Shown in pieces: positions 49,166 to 60,904 of a DNA stretch of 61,548 nt. The notes beneath the pieces are model-generated. The model searched no databases. It worked only from the letters and a program-made list of their open reading frames with translations, and was not told where the DNA came from. Where the stretch lies: contig JAUCBJ010003461.1 of NCBI GenBank assembly GCA_032718475.1, positions 1-61,548 on the forward strand. Direction: 5' to 3'. The position numbers and the translations under genes are program-made. The first letter of the stretch is position 1. Every line of letters begins with the position of its first letter. This DNA is from Nemertoderma westbladi. Lineage: Eukaryota > Xenacoelomorpha > Nemertodermatida > Nemertodermatidae.

Positions 49166-49441
49166 AATTATATTTCATAGCTTTGCAGCAATGGATATCA
49201 ATGAGATTTCCAGAAAATAACCATACAGTGTGTTAAGTTGCCCTTCTTAAAAACTGCCACTAACTTATTTATTATTATTTCTTGTGAAACTCTTGTTTTT
49301 CTATACATGTCTACTATGAGGGGATGTATTGATAACATCACATTCCACTATCTCCCTTACAACAACAATTCCTGTTAAAATTTACTATTAGGGGGAGGGG
49401 GGGGGGGGGTTTATTCGCTTTATTGTATACATTTAGTGTTC

Positions 49442-49472
<31 letters not shown>

Positions 49473-49713
49473 GGGAGGTTGTTAAGTCGCTTCAAAACAT
49501 TTTGTCATTTATGAAGATTCCCTAACACTTAGGCTGCAATTGCATTAAACAAATACCATTACGATAAACAACCATATTCTATGTATATTTAAAAAAATTT
49601 CATAACCCTATGACCCTATTTCACAACGAAATCAGTAATACATATTAAATAAACAATATAAATTCCTTGTCCTGATCCATATAGATAAAGAAATCTTTGA
49701 GATCGTAGTCATT

Positions 49714-49742
49714 TCAATCCTCATCCACATAATTTGTCTGTC
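49714..49742 (-). CDS. Possible terminal mini-exon ending QTNYVDED-stop, copy 2
   Basis: Same acceptor (TTTATTCCGCAG) and same peptide as 23779-23807, with GAG for GAA and TGA for TAA. Upstream coding exons were not found. Confidence 0.3.
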
Positions 49743-49885
49743 CTGCGGAATAAATAATGAATATAATTAATTGTATTGTCAAAATAGGCGAAAGTTTCTC
49801 CGTTTTAAATTAACATAGCCACTTGTGGAATGATTGAGATTAAATGTGTATTTGAATGGATCTAAAATCACCCTCCATATGGTGC

Positions 49886-52010
49886 GCCGTATTAAAAAAA
49901 AACCCCAATGCGATCCCAAGATATTTATTTACAATATGAAATTCATTCATCACCAGATATATGAATAGAGCAAATAAATGGGGGAAGTGTTGATTAAATA
50001 TGACACAGCGTTCCGGTGTTTCAATTTCTTTGTAACTACATATTGAATTTCGTCTCAGCAACTGTAGGTAGCAGCGATCTACATTGTACACTGAAACACT
50101 TGTTGTAATATTACCTTAACAGTTCTTCTGGTAGCCTAGTGATAGATGCGGTTATTGCTTTAAGGCTGTCAGTATTATTACCTCGCTATCTAATAATACC
50201 ATATATGGTAATTCACTTGGAGCTTACATAAGCCTTACCATTGGTCGTTACATTGAATTATTCGAACTGTAGGGTACACTGATATTCCGCTGGCAGTTCT
50301 ATTGGCAGGTTGTGATTGGCTGGCTGACTGTAATTGCATTACGCATTCAGTTCTTGAGCTATATAATTAAATAATCAGTTCCTATATTTCATTAGTTATT
50401 GAATTTTGTTATCCCGCAAGTATTTGGAAAATTATACATAATTATTATTTGCGTATTTTTTCTCTGTGTTTTTTTTCCGTATTAACAACAAAACTTCAAA
50501 GGTAAGTTTAATATTACCCAAGGTGGTTTGCTCTTGCAGATTCAGATAAACCTGCTTGCCTGTTTGACTGTTCTGATACTGCAGTACTTGGTACATTACT
50601 GCATTACAGCATTATGTTTTTGAATGTCTAGAAGTCGAACTGTTATGACTACTACAGTAGGAAGCATAAGGTTATTACTGATTTACCTGAAACAACAGTA
50701 AGCAAAAACATACCGATGTACATTGTACATACATACAGATGTAGGCCATACTTTCTATACAACTTTTACACTGTTGAAAAGTTTTATTTTCTCCGCCAAA
50801 CGCTGTATTATTTTAAGTGCATAAAATCGTGGAGCGGTAGATGCAAACATTGTGCTGAGCGGACCTTTTGGCACCGTGTCCGGCGTAGCAAATTTCTGCA
50901 CCAGCTCCTGGGATCCCGGCGCATTATACAGTTATAGGCGTATTTCTATCTATTTTATGTTAGGCCTACTAATTTTTTGTGTTGGAACTGTTATCATAGG
51001 CGTACCTACCTGCCGCTCCTACGACCTAGCACCTTCGCAAGCAGTCTAGCGGCTGAAAGGCCAAAGTTGTTGTTTTTTTATTACCGGTAGTGATCTGCCG
51101 ATGGTCCTACAGGTGCGTAACGGTAATTTTTTTTAAGCGCCGTCGTATACACTGACAGAGGTCAGGCTGCAAACGACCACTGAATTGCACACAACGCCTG
51201 CACACAATTACGTACATTGACTACCGTCAACTTTACATTGGGTGCGGGATGGGGAGGGGGGAGGTGTGGGATTGAGGATGAGTACAACTGGGATTGAATA
51301 TAACGTGTAATTGCACAGGTGTTAGTTTAATCAGGTTAAGTGGAACCAAAAAGAGTTTAATTATTTTAGGAATTGAATCCAACATTGCAATCGCGATCCC
51401 GTGACAAATAAATAAACAATTTCCACATTTCATGACATTAGAAACATATAGTTTCAAACCATGTTCATTTCTTGAGACATAATTTGCAGCAATAAAAGTT
51501 GCGCCGTGTATGTTGCGACCAAAAATAGAAACAGATAACAACCGGGGGGGGGGGGGGTTCGGCGTTCCCTACCGCAATATTTCCCTAAATTTCTAACAAA
51601 AAAATTTATTGTTTTGGTTAGAAAAAGTTGTCTCTGTAAACTGCAACTTTCCTTCATTTGGTAACAACATCTTTTATTATTTTGGTTAGAAAAAGGTATA
51701 ACAATAAACGTTTATAAATATAAAACATTTAGGTCTTATTTTGTGTTTTTAATGTTATCTAATATTTTCTTTCATAGGTGCCAATCACTGTCATCGATGC
51801 TATAAAATTCATGATGGATGGATGGATTGACGGATGACGAATATCGACGGTCGCCGACTGTCCGCCCTGTTGTTCAGAGCTGCGCTGGCACAAGTTACAA
51901 TGAAAAATTTTCAGGCAAGTTTCAATGAAAAATCTACTTATACTAGAATGTAACGAACGGACCATCGTACAACATGAATTAAATAATATTGTTGGGAATG
52001 ACATTTCCTG
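49886..52010. other. Gene-free stretch with possible promoter and acceptor signals
   Basis: A TATATAA word at 50359 is followed at 50499 by AAAG|GTAAGT, a perfect donor, so 50385-50502 could be a non-coding first exon on the plus strand; no partner exon is identified. 51588-51790 holds two copies of TTATTNTTTTGGTTAGAAAA and an acceptor-like end TTCTTTCATAG (51776). Poly-G run at 51543-51556. Confidence 0.4.
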
Positions 52011-52011
52011 C

Positions 52012-52690
52012 CGCAATAATTTTTATTGTCAGTTTAAATCCCTTTTTTTTGTTTTACTTTTTATGTCCTCCAGAAATCTACTGTTAGGTACCATGCTACC
52101 GGTTTCTCTACTGCTGTTCTCGCAGGCTATCAGTACCGGTATTCGTTTTTCTTGACTTTCTATGTCCTCCAGAAATTTACCGTTATGTTCCATGCTACCG
52201 GTTTCTCTACTCCTGTTCTCTCAGGCTATCAGTACCGGTATTAGTTTTTTTTTACTTTTCATGTCCTCCAAAAATCTACCGTTAGGTTCCATGCTACCGG
52301 TTTCTCTACTGCTGTTCTCAGGCTATCAGTACCGGTATTAGTACAGTAGTATATAGAGCACTATTTTGCAGTATTGCATGTACTGATATAGGTATAAAGC
52401 AGGTATTTTAGTACTGGCACCGGCACCGGTACAGCTGTAGGCCTATTCTGTAGCCTACCATTTAAATACGGTACTGGTAGGCCTACCGACTGATCGGTTA
52501 TTTTGGTTAGAAAATCCACCTCTGTTACGTGCTCCTTTCCCTGATTTAGTAAAGTAACCGTTTATTGTTTTTGTTAGAAATGCCAGCCTCTATAACCTGC
52601 TCCTTTCCTTCATGGTTAGAAATGTTTTGGCATATGCATGTTGAAATCAAACATTGGCAAAATTTAAACTGCTGATTAGTTTGTAATATT
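52012..52690. mobile_element. TIR element D, inverted and degraded copy of the A/B/C family
   Basis: It starts with the complementary end CGCAATAATTTTTATTGTC. It then carries three tandem ~105-bp copies of the ATGTCCTCCAGAAAT / CATGCTACCGGTTTCTCTAC block, the AGGCCTA/ACCGGTA block, about two 68-bp units (52497-52615) and a diverged left block (AAATGTTTTGGCAT). The outer end is not clear. Confidence 0.72.
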
Positions 52691-52819
52691 TACTAGAAAA
52701 TATTTTTTAGGCTACAGTATTCGTATAATCTGCCAATCTCCAGAATTATATCATTTCATTGGCCCATCAATGTTTTACCATATCAATAATTAACTATTCA
52801 ATATACTCTACGTACTACA

Positions 52820-55410
52820 CTGCCGTTGTTTGGCAATACACCCTATCTCAAAATTTTCAAAAAAAATTTTATTTGATCAATTGGGGTAACTTGACACGCT
52901 CTTTTCAATGAAACTAAGAAAAGTGGGGTGTTCCTTTCACGAAATCGGACTTTTTCAATCTTAAAACACCCCATAGCAGCATCTCAAATCAACGGCTGCG
53001 AGGCAAAACACCCCATCGCTAAATTCGACCATATAGGGTGCTTTGCCTTGTTATCTCTGTCGACCAAATAATCCTATCCATGAGTTAGGGTTTTTTGCCT
53101 TGCGCTTTACTTTTTTAAGCTTTTTTTGGATTTGTTATTACATCAGAAGGAGAAATATGAACTGGGACAGATGGAGTAGTTGGAACTGGGGAAGGTGGAA
53201 CGGTTGTTGGAACTGGTGGAGGTGGAATGGTTGTTGGAACTGGGGAAGGTGGAATGGTTGTTGAAATTGGGGAAGGTGAATGGTTGCTGGAACTGGGGAA
53301 GGTGGAATGGTTGTTGGAACTGGGGAAGGTGGAATGGTTGTTGGAACTGGGGAAGGTGGAGATGTGGTTGGAACTGGGAGAGGTGGAATTGTTGTTGGAA
53401 CCGGAGAAGGTGGAGTGGTTGTTGGAACTGGGGAAGGTGGAGACGTGGTTGGAACTGGGGGAGGTGGAATTGTTGTTGGAACTGGGGATGGTGGAGATGG
53501 GGTTGGAACGGGGGAAGGTGGAGATGTGGTTGGAACTGGGGATGGTGGAATGGTTGTTGGAACTGGGGAAGGTGGAGTGGTTGTTGGAACTGGGAAAGGT
53601 GGAGATGTGGTTGGAACTGGGGAAGGCGAATGTGGAGATGTGGTTGGAACTGGGGGAGGTGGAATTGTTGTTGGAACTGGGGATGGTGGAGATGGGGTTG
53701 GAACGGGGGAAGGTGGAGATGTGATTGGAACTGGGGATGGTGGAGTGGTTGTTGGAACTGGGGAAGGTGGAATAGTTGCTGGAACTGGGGGAGGTGGAAT
53801 GGTGGTTGGAACTGGGGAAGGTGGAATGGTTGTTGAAACTGGGGAAGGTGGAATGGTTGTTGGAACTGGGGAAGGTGGAATGGTTGTTGGAACTGGGGAA
53901 GGTGGAGTGGTTGTTGGAACTGGGGAAGGTGGAGATGTGGTTGGAACTGGGGATGGTGGAATGGTTGATGGAACTGGGGAAGGTGGAATGGGGTTGCTGG
54001 AACTGGGGATGGTGGAGATGTGGTTGGAGCTGGGGATGGTGGGGTGGTTGTTGGAACTGAGGAAGGTGGCATGGTTGTTGGAACTGGGGATGGTGGAGAT
54101 GTGGTTGGAACTGGGGAAGGTGGAATGGTTGTTGGAACTGGGGATGGTGGAGATATGGTTGGAACCGGGGATGGTGGAGTGGTTTCTGGAACTGGGGAAG
54201 GTGGAATGGTTGTTGGAACTGGGGAAGGTGGAATGGTTGTTGGAACTGGGGAAGATGGAATGGTGTTGGAACTGGGGAAGGTGGAATGGTTGTTGGAACT
54301 GGGGATGGTGGAATGGTTGTTGGAACTGGGGATGGTGGAGATGTGGTTGGAACTGGGGATGGTGGAGTGGTTGTTGGAACTGGGGATGGTGGAATGGTTG
54401 TTGGAACTGGGGATGGTGGAGATGTGGTTGGAACGGGGGATGGTGGAGATGGGGTTGGAACGGGGGATGGTGGAGATGTGGTTGGAACTGGGGATGGTGG
54501 AGTGGTTGTTGGAACGGGGGAAGGTGGAATGGTTGCTGGAACTGGGGGTGGTGGAGATGTGGTTGGAACTGGGGGAAGGTGGAGATGTGGTTGGAACTGG
54601 GGGAGGTGGAATTGTTATTGGAACTGGGGATGGTGGAGATGGGGTTGGAACGGGGGATGGTGGAGATGGGGTTGGAACGGGGGAAGGTCTAATGGTTGCT
54701 GGAACTGGGGGTGGTGGAATGGTTGCTGGAACGGGGGAAGGTGGAATGGTTGCTGGAACTGGGGGTAGTGGAGATGTGGTTGGAACTGGGGGAAGGTGGA
54801 GATGTGGTTGGAACTGGGGGAGGTGGAATTGTTATTGGAACTGGGGATGGTGGAGATGTGGTTTGAACTAGGGATGGTGGAGATGGGGTTGGAACGGGGG
54901 AAGATGGAGATGTGGTGGAACTGGGGATGATGGTTAAATAAATACCTTTACTTTTTTTATTTATTTGGGAAGGAATTAATTTTAGTCACCTCATCATTCA
55001 TCATTTTGACTTCTTGTTGACATGGCAATACATCCCAACTCCAGCAAGCTCTAAACTAATAATACGTGATACAAAATGTTCTACAAATCATGCTGCAGAA
55101 CAAAAAATCACTGTTTTATACTAGTTTCTATGAAACCAGAACCATTGGTTAAACACCCTATCTCCAACAAATCAGCTTACATTGAATGGCAAAACACCCT
55201 ATAATTTTATTTCATCACTTTAATCCCTTTTTCCTCATCTCTCACCATCTATTCTATTAAAAAAATCTAAGTTAGCCTGTTAAGTTCCCTTAGGACCCAT
55301 TATCAGCGATTTCTCACAATGTCTTCAATGTTGAATTAGGGGGAACGCGTTTAGGTTAATATCTCAAAATGTGTTTTTTTAGGATAGGGTGTATTGCCAA
55401 ACAACGGCAG
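52820..55410. mobile_element. TIR element F: perfect 28-bp TIRs, TACA target duplication, minisatellite core
   Basis: CTGCCGTTGTTTGGCAATAC... at 52820-52847 is the exact inverted complement of 55383-55410. TACA flanks both ends (52816-52819, 55411-55414). Subterminal AAAACACCCCAT / GGCAAAACACCC words recur at 52963, 53003 and 55189, in both orientations. The 2,591-bp element encodes no transposase; its core is the 27-bp minisatellite. A 4-bp duplication and a terminus reading CACTG with one flanking base would suit a CMC/Chapaev-like group, but the assignment is tentative. Confidence 0.88.
53160..54930. repeat. 27-bp minisatellite, about 65 units, inside element F
   Basis: The unit starts GTTGGAACTGGGGAAGGTGG and continues with AATGGTT or AGATGTG. 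Because 27 is a multiple of three, long ORFs appear in several frames (470 codons plus, 309 minus). Indels not divisible by three (near 53998, 54262, 54573 and 54790) switch frame on both strands, so no single frame is maintained and coding is not supported. Confidence 0.92.
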
Positions 55411-55414
55411 TACA

Positions 55415-56070
55415 GCTGTGTATGTATTATTGACTTCAATTATACAGTATATATAGTGGTGTGTTTTATTTTGCCTTGTACATGTACAAAAATTGTAAGA
55501 GGAATTGTAAGAGACCTAATTGTCCGGTTGATGAAAGCAACTTTTTAGTGCTTTTTTTATATTGGTTAATGTTATAAAACATTTGTAGATATCGTTTTTT
55601 TTATGGTAGCTAGAGTTATTTTTGTACTTGCTAGAATGTTTAGAAATTTAAAAAATACTGTATTTTTCGTATTTCTTTTATTGGACAATCTTCGAGAACA
55701 GTATTATATATTATTTATTAAGATGTTGGTAGTGTTTTGTTTACTAGGTAGCATTTTCTTGAAATTATAAAAACACTTGTTAAAACATTTATATTTCAGA
55801 ATTAGGCCTAACTGTTGCTTATTATATATATTAATTACCAACAATCATGATGATACTATAACAGTCCCTCAGATCCAGCTATTATCTAGGATAATACAGT
55901 ATAGAAAAATAGTTTTAAACATTTTAAATACATACAATATATAACTAGCTAGTAGATAATTCACTAGCACCAGAAAAACACCATAGCTACCATAACTAAT
56001 GATGTTAACAAAAAAAGTAGGGGGAAATCTTTTATATTATCAAAAAATACTAGTTAGTAAAAACAGAACA
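55415..56070. other. AT-rich gene-free stretch
   Basis: Unique AT-rich sequence. I see no gene or repeat. Confidence 0.5.
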
Positions 56071-56400
56071 TTAACCATAATATAGTACCAATTAAATTTG
56101 GTCCCGGACAATTCGGTGTCGGACAATTCGGTCCCATTACTATGAATGTTTTGGGACCGAATTGTCCTAGTCAGCATCCGGACAACCAAACGTCCAAAAA
56201 CACAAAAATAAATGAGAACGAATTGTCCGGGACCGAATTGTCCGGACCGAATTGTACGGGACCGAAGTGTCCTGCTTCCCTTTATTGTTTTAGTTAGAAA
56301 AATACATAACAATAAACGTTAGTAAATCTAAAATATTTGAGTCTTATTTTGTGTCTATAATATTATCTAATATTTCTTCCATAGGTGAAAAAATGGTGCA
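56071..56400 (+). repeat. GACCGAATTGTCC module, copy 1
   Basis: It starts ACATTAACCATAATATAGTA and carries GGACAATTCGGT and GGACCGAATTGTCC words in both orientations. It continues CTTCCCTTTATTGTTTTAGT, then TCTTATTTTGTGTCTATAAT, and ends in an acceptor-like ATTTCTTCCATAG. Other copies are at 57205-57535 and 57850-58205; shorter ones without the palindromes are at 51655-51785 and 56865-56980. Confidence 0.85.
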
Positions 56401-56449
56401 GAGATAGTGCAGAGATGGTGCCAATATTAAATCAGCATCATTTCTGGCG

Positions 56450-56560
56450 AGATTGTTGGCAAGAAGCTCAACAAAGAAATGTTATCTTTGTTGCGAACAA
56501 CAATTTGTTGGCAAGAAGCTCTGCATAAAGAGATGGTATCTTTCTTGCCAACAAATCATG
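56450..56560 (+). repeat. Two tandem hairpin-forming units
   Basis: TTGTTGGCAAGAAGCTC occurs twice (56455 and 56505), each followed by a self-complementary arm. The second forms a perfect 15-bp stem (ATTTGTTGGCAAGAA at 56503-56517 with 56542-56556) around a 24-nt loop. It may be a small structured RNA or a foldback remnant. Confidence 0.7.
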
Positions 56561-56992
56561 CATTTGAAATAATAGCCAACATTGATTAGTTATCGATGAT
56601 CATAATTTCTGGCTAGAGCAAGTGAAATTTCAGTTAAACAAAACGGAAGAAAATAGTAAAGGTTAGTCTTATTTTGTGAATAATAAGTTATTTGTGCATA
56701 TTATCCGTTTGAGAATGACCATTTTTATTACATCGAAAGTCATCCCCCCGTCATGATATCTGAAACAATGTCCCTTATTTACTATATAAAATTCTTATTC
56801 TCACTCTTTTATTAGTATTCGCCGTCGCTATAACCTGCTACTGTTCCTCAATTTCTAACAAAATAATTTATTGTTTTGGTTAGAAAAAGCCATAACAATA
56901 AACTTAAGTAAATATGAAAGATTTAAGTCTTATTTTGTGTCTTTAATGTTATCTAATATTTCCTCCATAGGTGCGGAGATGGGCTCGAATAT

Positions 56993-57187
56993 AACATCAG
57001 AGCAGACCAGCGCAGGGAGGAGCACCCTGTTGGATACCTACACCGGGTGGAAGAGGAGCGTCCTGTTGCAGACCTACACCGGTTGGAAGAGAAGCGCCCT
57101 TTTGAAGACCTGAGCTAGGTTAGAGAGGAGCGCACTGTTCTTGACGGTCATCTGCAACGTTGTTGATTCCTTTGATCATCTATAACA
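56993..57187 (-). pseudogene. Decayed paralogue of the 12-residue-repeat exon
   Basis: The minus strand reads TTGTTATAG then ATGATCAAAGGAATC, matching the acceptor and start of the 31583 exon (TTGTTATAG, GTCATCAAAGGAATCC). It then has about three 36-bp repeat units (SSGLQKGASLPTG, VGLQQDAPLPPG, VGIQQGAPP). A TGA follows the start in the expected frame, a frameshift separates it from the repeats, and a TAA lies in the first repeat. No upstream exons are seen. It shows the OB-fold gene's last exon belongs to a family. Confidence 0.72.
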
Positions 57188-57204
57188 ATTTCTATAACAA
57201 TTCC

Positions 57205-57855
57205 GTGTTGGACAATTCCGTCCCATTACTTTGCATGTTTTGGGACCGAATTGTCCTAGCCAGTATCCAGACAATTCGGTCACGGACAATGCGGTCCCAA
57301 AACCCAAAAATAAATGAAATGGGACCGAATTGTCCGGGACCGAATTGTCCGGACCGAATTGTCCGGGACCGAATTGTCCTGCTTCCCTTTATTGTTTTGG
57401 TTAGAAAAAGACATATAGAGAACATATAGAAGGAGATATATAAAGACATAACAATAAACGTTAGTAAATATGAAATTTTTCAGTCTTATTTTGTGTCTAT
57501 AATATCTAATATTTCTTCCATAGGTGCGGAGATGGGCTGGAATATTACCAGATAAACAGATAAACTGACTGCTAAACCATCCTCATTAACGAAACAATCC
57601 TACACTAGGCAATGAACTCGCAACTGAAAAAGGAAACACCTCCATTGTGTAAGTCCTGCCATTTAATGTTTATTATATAGTTACTTATCGTACCGTATTA
57701 GAACTGTTAGATTGAAGATTATATAGGCCTTACATAATTACAACTTGCGCTACTTTTTGGATTAATGTATCTCCATCTCAGCTAATGAATATCTGTTACA
57801 ATGATTAATTATCAATTAAGATATAGCCAAAATAATTAAGGTTCTAGAACATTAA
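57205..57855 (+). repeat. GACCGAATTGTCC module copy 2 with downstream duplicated block
   Basis: Palindrome-rich part 57210-57380, then TTTATTGTTTTGGTTAGAAA, an acceptor-like ATTTCTTCCATAG at 57523, and the block AAGTCCTGCCATTTAATGTT ... GATATAGCCAAAATAAT (57645-57840) that recurs at 58528-58715. Confidence 0.85.
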
Positions 57856-58740
57856 CCATAATATAGTACCAATTACATTTGGTCCCGGACAATTCGGTGT
57901 CGGACAATTCGGTCCCATTACTATGCATGTTTTGGGACCGAATTGTCCTAGTCAGTATCCAGACAATTCGGTCACGGACAATGCGGTCCCAAAACACCAA
58001 AATAAATGTGACCGAATTGTCCGGGACCGAATTGTCCGGGACCGAATTGTCCGGACCGAATTGTCCGGGACCGAATTGTCCTGCTTCCCTTTATTGTTTT
58101 GGTTAGAAAAATACATAACAATAAACGTTAGTAAATCTAAAATATTTCAGTCTTATTTTGTGTCTATAATATTATCTAATATTTCTTCCATAGGTGCAGA
58201 TATTAGCAGATAAACAGATAAACTGACTGCAAAACCATCCTCATTATCGAAACAATCCTACATTAGACACAACCTCCACAATTAGGCATTGCCCTAGTGA
58301 TAGACAGTTGTGCTTGGGGGCCTGTTTATGGGAAACTCCATTGCCATAAAAATGGTCATGAAAATTTCTCATCATCAAAACAAACCTACACTAGGCAATG
58401 GCAGCAAAGGATGTAGTACAATATAATGAACGTATGTAGCAAAACAAAGAATGAGTTGATTTATTATATTACTTATAAAAATGTACGTTTGAACTCAGCA
58501 ACTGAATAAGGAAACACATCCATTGTGTAAGTCCTGCCATTTAATGTTTATTATATAGTTACTTATCGTACCGTATTAGAACTGTTAGATTGAAGATCAT
58601 ATAGGCCTTACATAATTACAACTTGCGCTACTTTTTGGATTAATGTATCTTCATCTCAGCTAATGAATATCTGTTACAATGATTAATTATCTATTAAGAT
58701 ATAGCCAAAATAATAAATCATCAATACTCTAGAACAGTAA
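57850..58740 (+). repeat. GACCGAATTGTCC module copy 3 with downstream duplicated block
   Basis: It starts ACATTAACCATAATATAGTA and contains the densest palindrome cluster (58010-58080, four direct GGACCGAATTGTCC-type units). The acceptor-like end is at 58193, and the downstream block matches copy 2 nearly exactly. Confidence 0.87.
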
Positions 58741-60002
58741 CAGTTTAATTTTAGAAGAAGACAGCTGTTATTTGTATTGTTTTTCCACAGGAGAAAGTAT
58801 AGTTTTTATTGTATTAAAATTCCCCTCTCCCTTACATTAAACAATGTCTATCTATATACCATTATTTTATTTGCAGTGCAAAGATGCCGGGTTCTGATTA
58901 TTGCCGTGGTGATGGTAAATAAATTATACAATCCGAAAAACTGTAAATCGATGTTTATTTTATATATATTATTATTTTTTATTTATGTATGTTATATTTT
59001 ATATATTACAATAGATAGTAGATTGTTAATAAATACGTCAATATTTTGAGCAATGGACCGCGACCTATGATTGTATCCCCAAACATGATGAGAATCGGTC
59101 GTTGTGGGGGAGAATGGAGTTCAAATCCAGACATCTTGTGTCGTAAAGATAGAATTTACCGTTAAATAATAAGAAGCCGAGACAGAATCAAAATTATAAC
59201 ACAAAAGTTAACCAAATAATTAAACAACAGGGAAATATTTAAAAATATTCTTCCTTCTTTTATACACATTTAACAGATGTTATTGATAATCAGCTGTGTG
59301 ACGTATCTAATGTTTTCAATATTAATTAAACAGTTTTTCAATATCGTATTTTAACAACGGTACTACCTTATCATGATGACTAACAAGCTATTATTTCATA
59401 TAGAACCTATAAATAATATATTGCTACATAACGTTGTAGATAAATTAAGTTATACTATACTGTATTGGTTGAATTCAATGAAACACAAATTGTATTAAAT
59501 TCCTCTCATTAGCCTAATTAAAACAAACAAATTGTAGAAAATACTGTAGTTGAAAGGGAGCAAGTGGCATGTACGACTAATTAGTTAAATATTTGATGTA
59601 TAATACTGTAGGTACAGGAATTACCATATGAAAAAATAATACCGTAAAACAATCTTCCTAAGCGGAATTATTTCAGACAGTCTATTGTTTATTGTTCATT
59701 ATTTATTAATTATTTAGTATATGTCATGAGAGGCGTAGCTATGGGGGGGGGGGGGGGGGGGGGGGTGGTGTAAGGGGTGTTACTTGCCCCTGGGCGTCAA
59801 ACGAAAGGGCGCCAAAATTGCTATTTCGAGTTGTTGTAATTTAAAATTGTGGATATTATAAACATAACAAGTCATAATTTCAATGTAATTCAAATTCGGG
59901 AATATTAATAATAATACTTTTGATATTAACTTATTACGACGTAACCAAACTAATACGCCTACTGTAATTTCCGTCGTCTGTCGTCGTCGTAAATTTTTTA
60001 TC
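58741..60002. other. AT-rich gene-free stretch
   Basis: A possible plus-strand mini-exon lies at 58877-58913 (acceptor TTTATTTGCAG, ATG in good context, MPGSDYCRGD, donor GATG|GTAAAT), but no partner exon is visible. Poly-G run at 59743-59765. Otherwise I see nothing. Confidence 0.35.
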
Positions 60003-60545
60003 GCTAATAACTTTATGAAATTAAACGAAACTTGGTACGTATGTAGTCCGGCAAAAGTTTAGAAAGAATCTGAAGTTTCGTCAAAAACGAACGAACGCAA
60101 CGAGGCACAAGATGAGGACGAATATTGTGTTGAAGACTTCTGACTAGCGGCAGACAATTAGTTAATGGTGTCCATATGTTAAGGCTTGGCTCACTTCCTG
60201 CTGCGCGAAGACTCCACGAACGTTTACGCATGATCCACTGGATATATACAATAGAATGATGGGTGTACACTCGCTAATAACTTATGAAATTAAACGAAAC
60301 TTGGTACGTGTGTAGTCCGGCAAAAGTTTAGAAAGAATCTGAAGTTTCGTCAAAAACGAACGAACGCAACGAGGCACAAGATGAGGACGAATATTGTGTT
60401 GAAGACTTCTGACTAGCGGCAGACAATTAGTTAATGGTGTCCATATGTTAAGGCTTGGCTCACTTCGTGCTGCGCGAAGACTCCACGAACGTTTACGCAT
60501 GATCCACTGGATATATACAATAGAATGATGGGTGTACAATTGCTC
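60003..60545. repeat. Recent tandem duplication, two ~269-bp copies
   Basis: 60003-60271 and 60272-60541 are nearly identical: GAAATTAAACGAAACTTGGT, GTAGTCCGGCAAAAGTTTAG, AACGAACGAACGCAACGAGG, GCGAAGACTCCACGAACG, ATCCACTGGATATATACAAT. They belong to the dispersed GTGGGGCGAG-type family. The paired 85-88-codon minus ORFs are only translations of the repeat. Confidence 0.93.
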
Positions 60546-60904
60546 CATAAAGAAATAAAAATCAATCCACTTTGAATATGAGGGTACACTTATTCATAGT
60601 AAATGATAGTTAACACGTGTAACTAGAGTATGCAGTTCATAGTGCCAATTTATAAACAAGACCAATGAGCAGATGACAATAGTAAGTTATTTTAACCAAA
60701 ATAATAAACGAGAAATAACAGCGAAAAGAAACAGTTTTGATAATCCAATTTCTAGGCTGATGTTTAATATGGTTTAGGCTGAGACTTGAGTCTATAAATT
60801 AAAATATTATAATAATAGGTTTATTATAATAATAACTGTTATTCATAATAATATGTGACAATAAGTTAAACAATAATAATTATACATAATTCAAAGCTAC
60901 TAAT
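60546..60904. other. Dispersed repeat R fragment and AT-rich sequence
   Basis: 60546-60640 matches the 3' part of repeat R (CCACTTTGAATATGAGGGTACA, GATAGTTAACACGTGTAACT). A degraded 'AACCAAAATAATAAACG' word lies at 60695. Confidence 0.6.

Larger units (their letters stand above)
46150..49885. repeat. Segmental duplication, copy 2 (partner 21440-23952)
   Basis: Landmarks are shared with copy 1 in the same order. Here the LINE section is present twice (47415-48130 and 48455-49165). Each is followed by related sequence with GTGTGTTAGGTT/GTGTGTTAAGTT and poly-G before TTCGCTTTATTGT, so an internal duplication of about 1 kb happened after or during the larger event. Confidence 0.87.

Noticed and set aside
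53143-54072. 309-codon minus-strand Pro/His-rich ORF, possibly mucin-like
   Set aside because: Same minisatellite. The reading changes from PPSPVPTT to LPQFQQPFH by a frameshift, so no protein is conserved.
53280-54692. 470-codon plus-strand ORF (MVAGTGEGG...)
   Set aside because: It translates the 27-bp minisatellite inside element F. Frame switches through indels occur and the other strand is just as open.
58777-59049. 90-codon ORF with hydrophobic C-terminal half
   Set aside because: Typical chance ORF in TTT/ATA-rich DNA. The hydrophobicity reflects T-richness.
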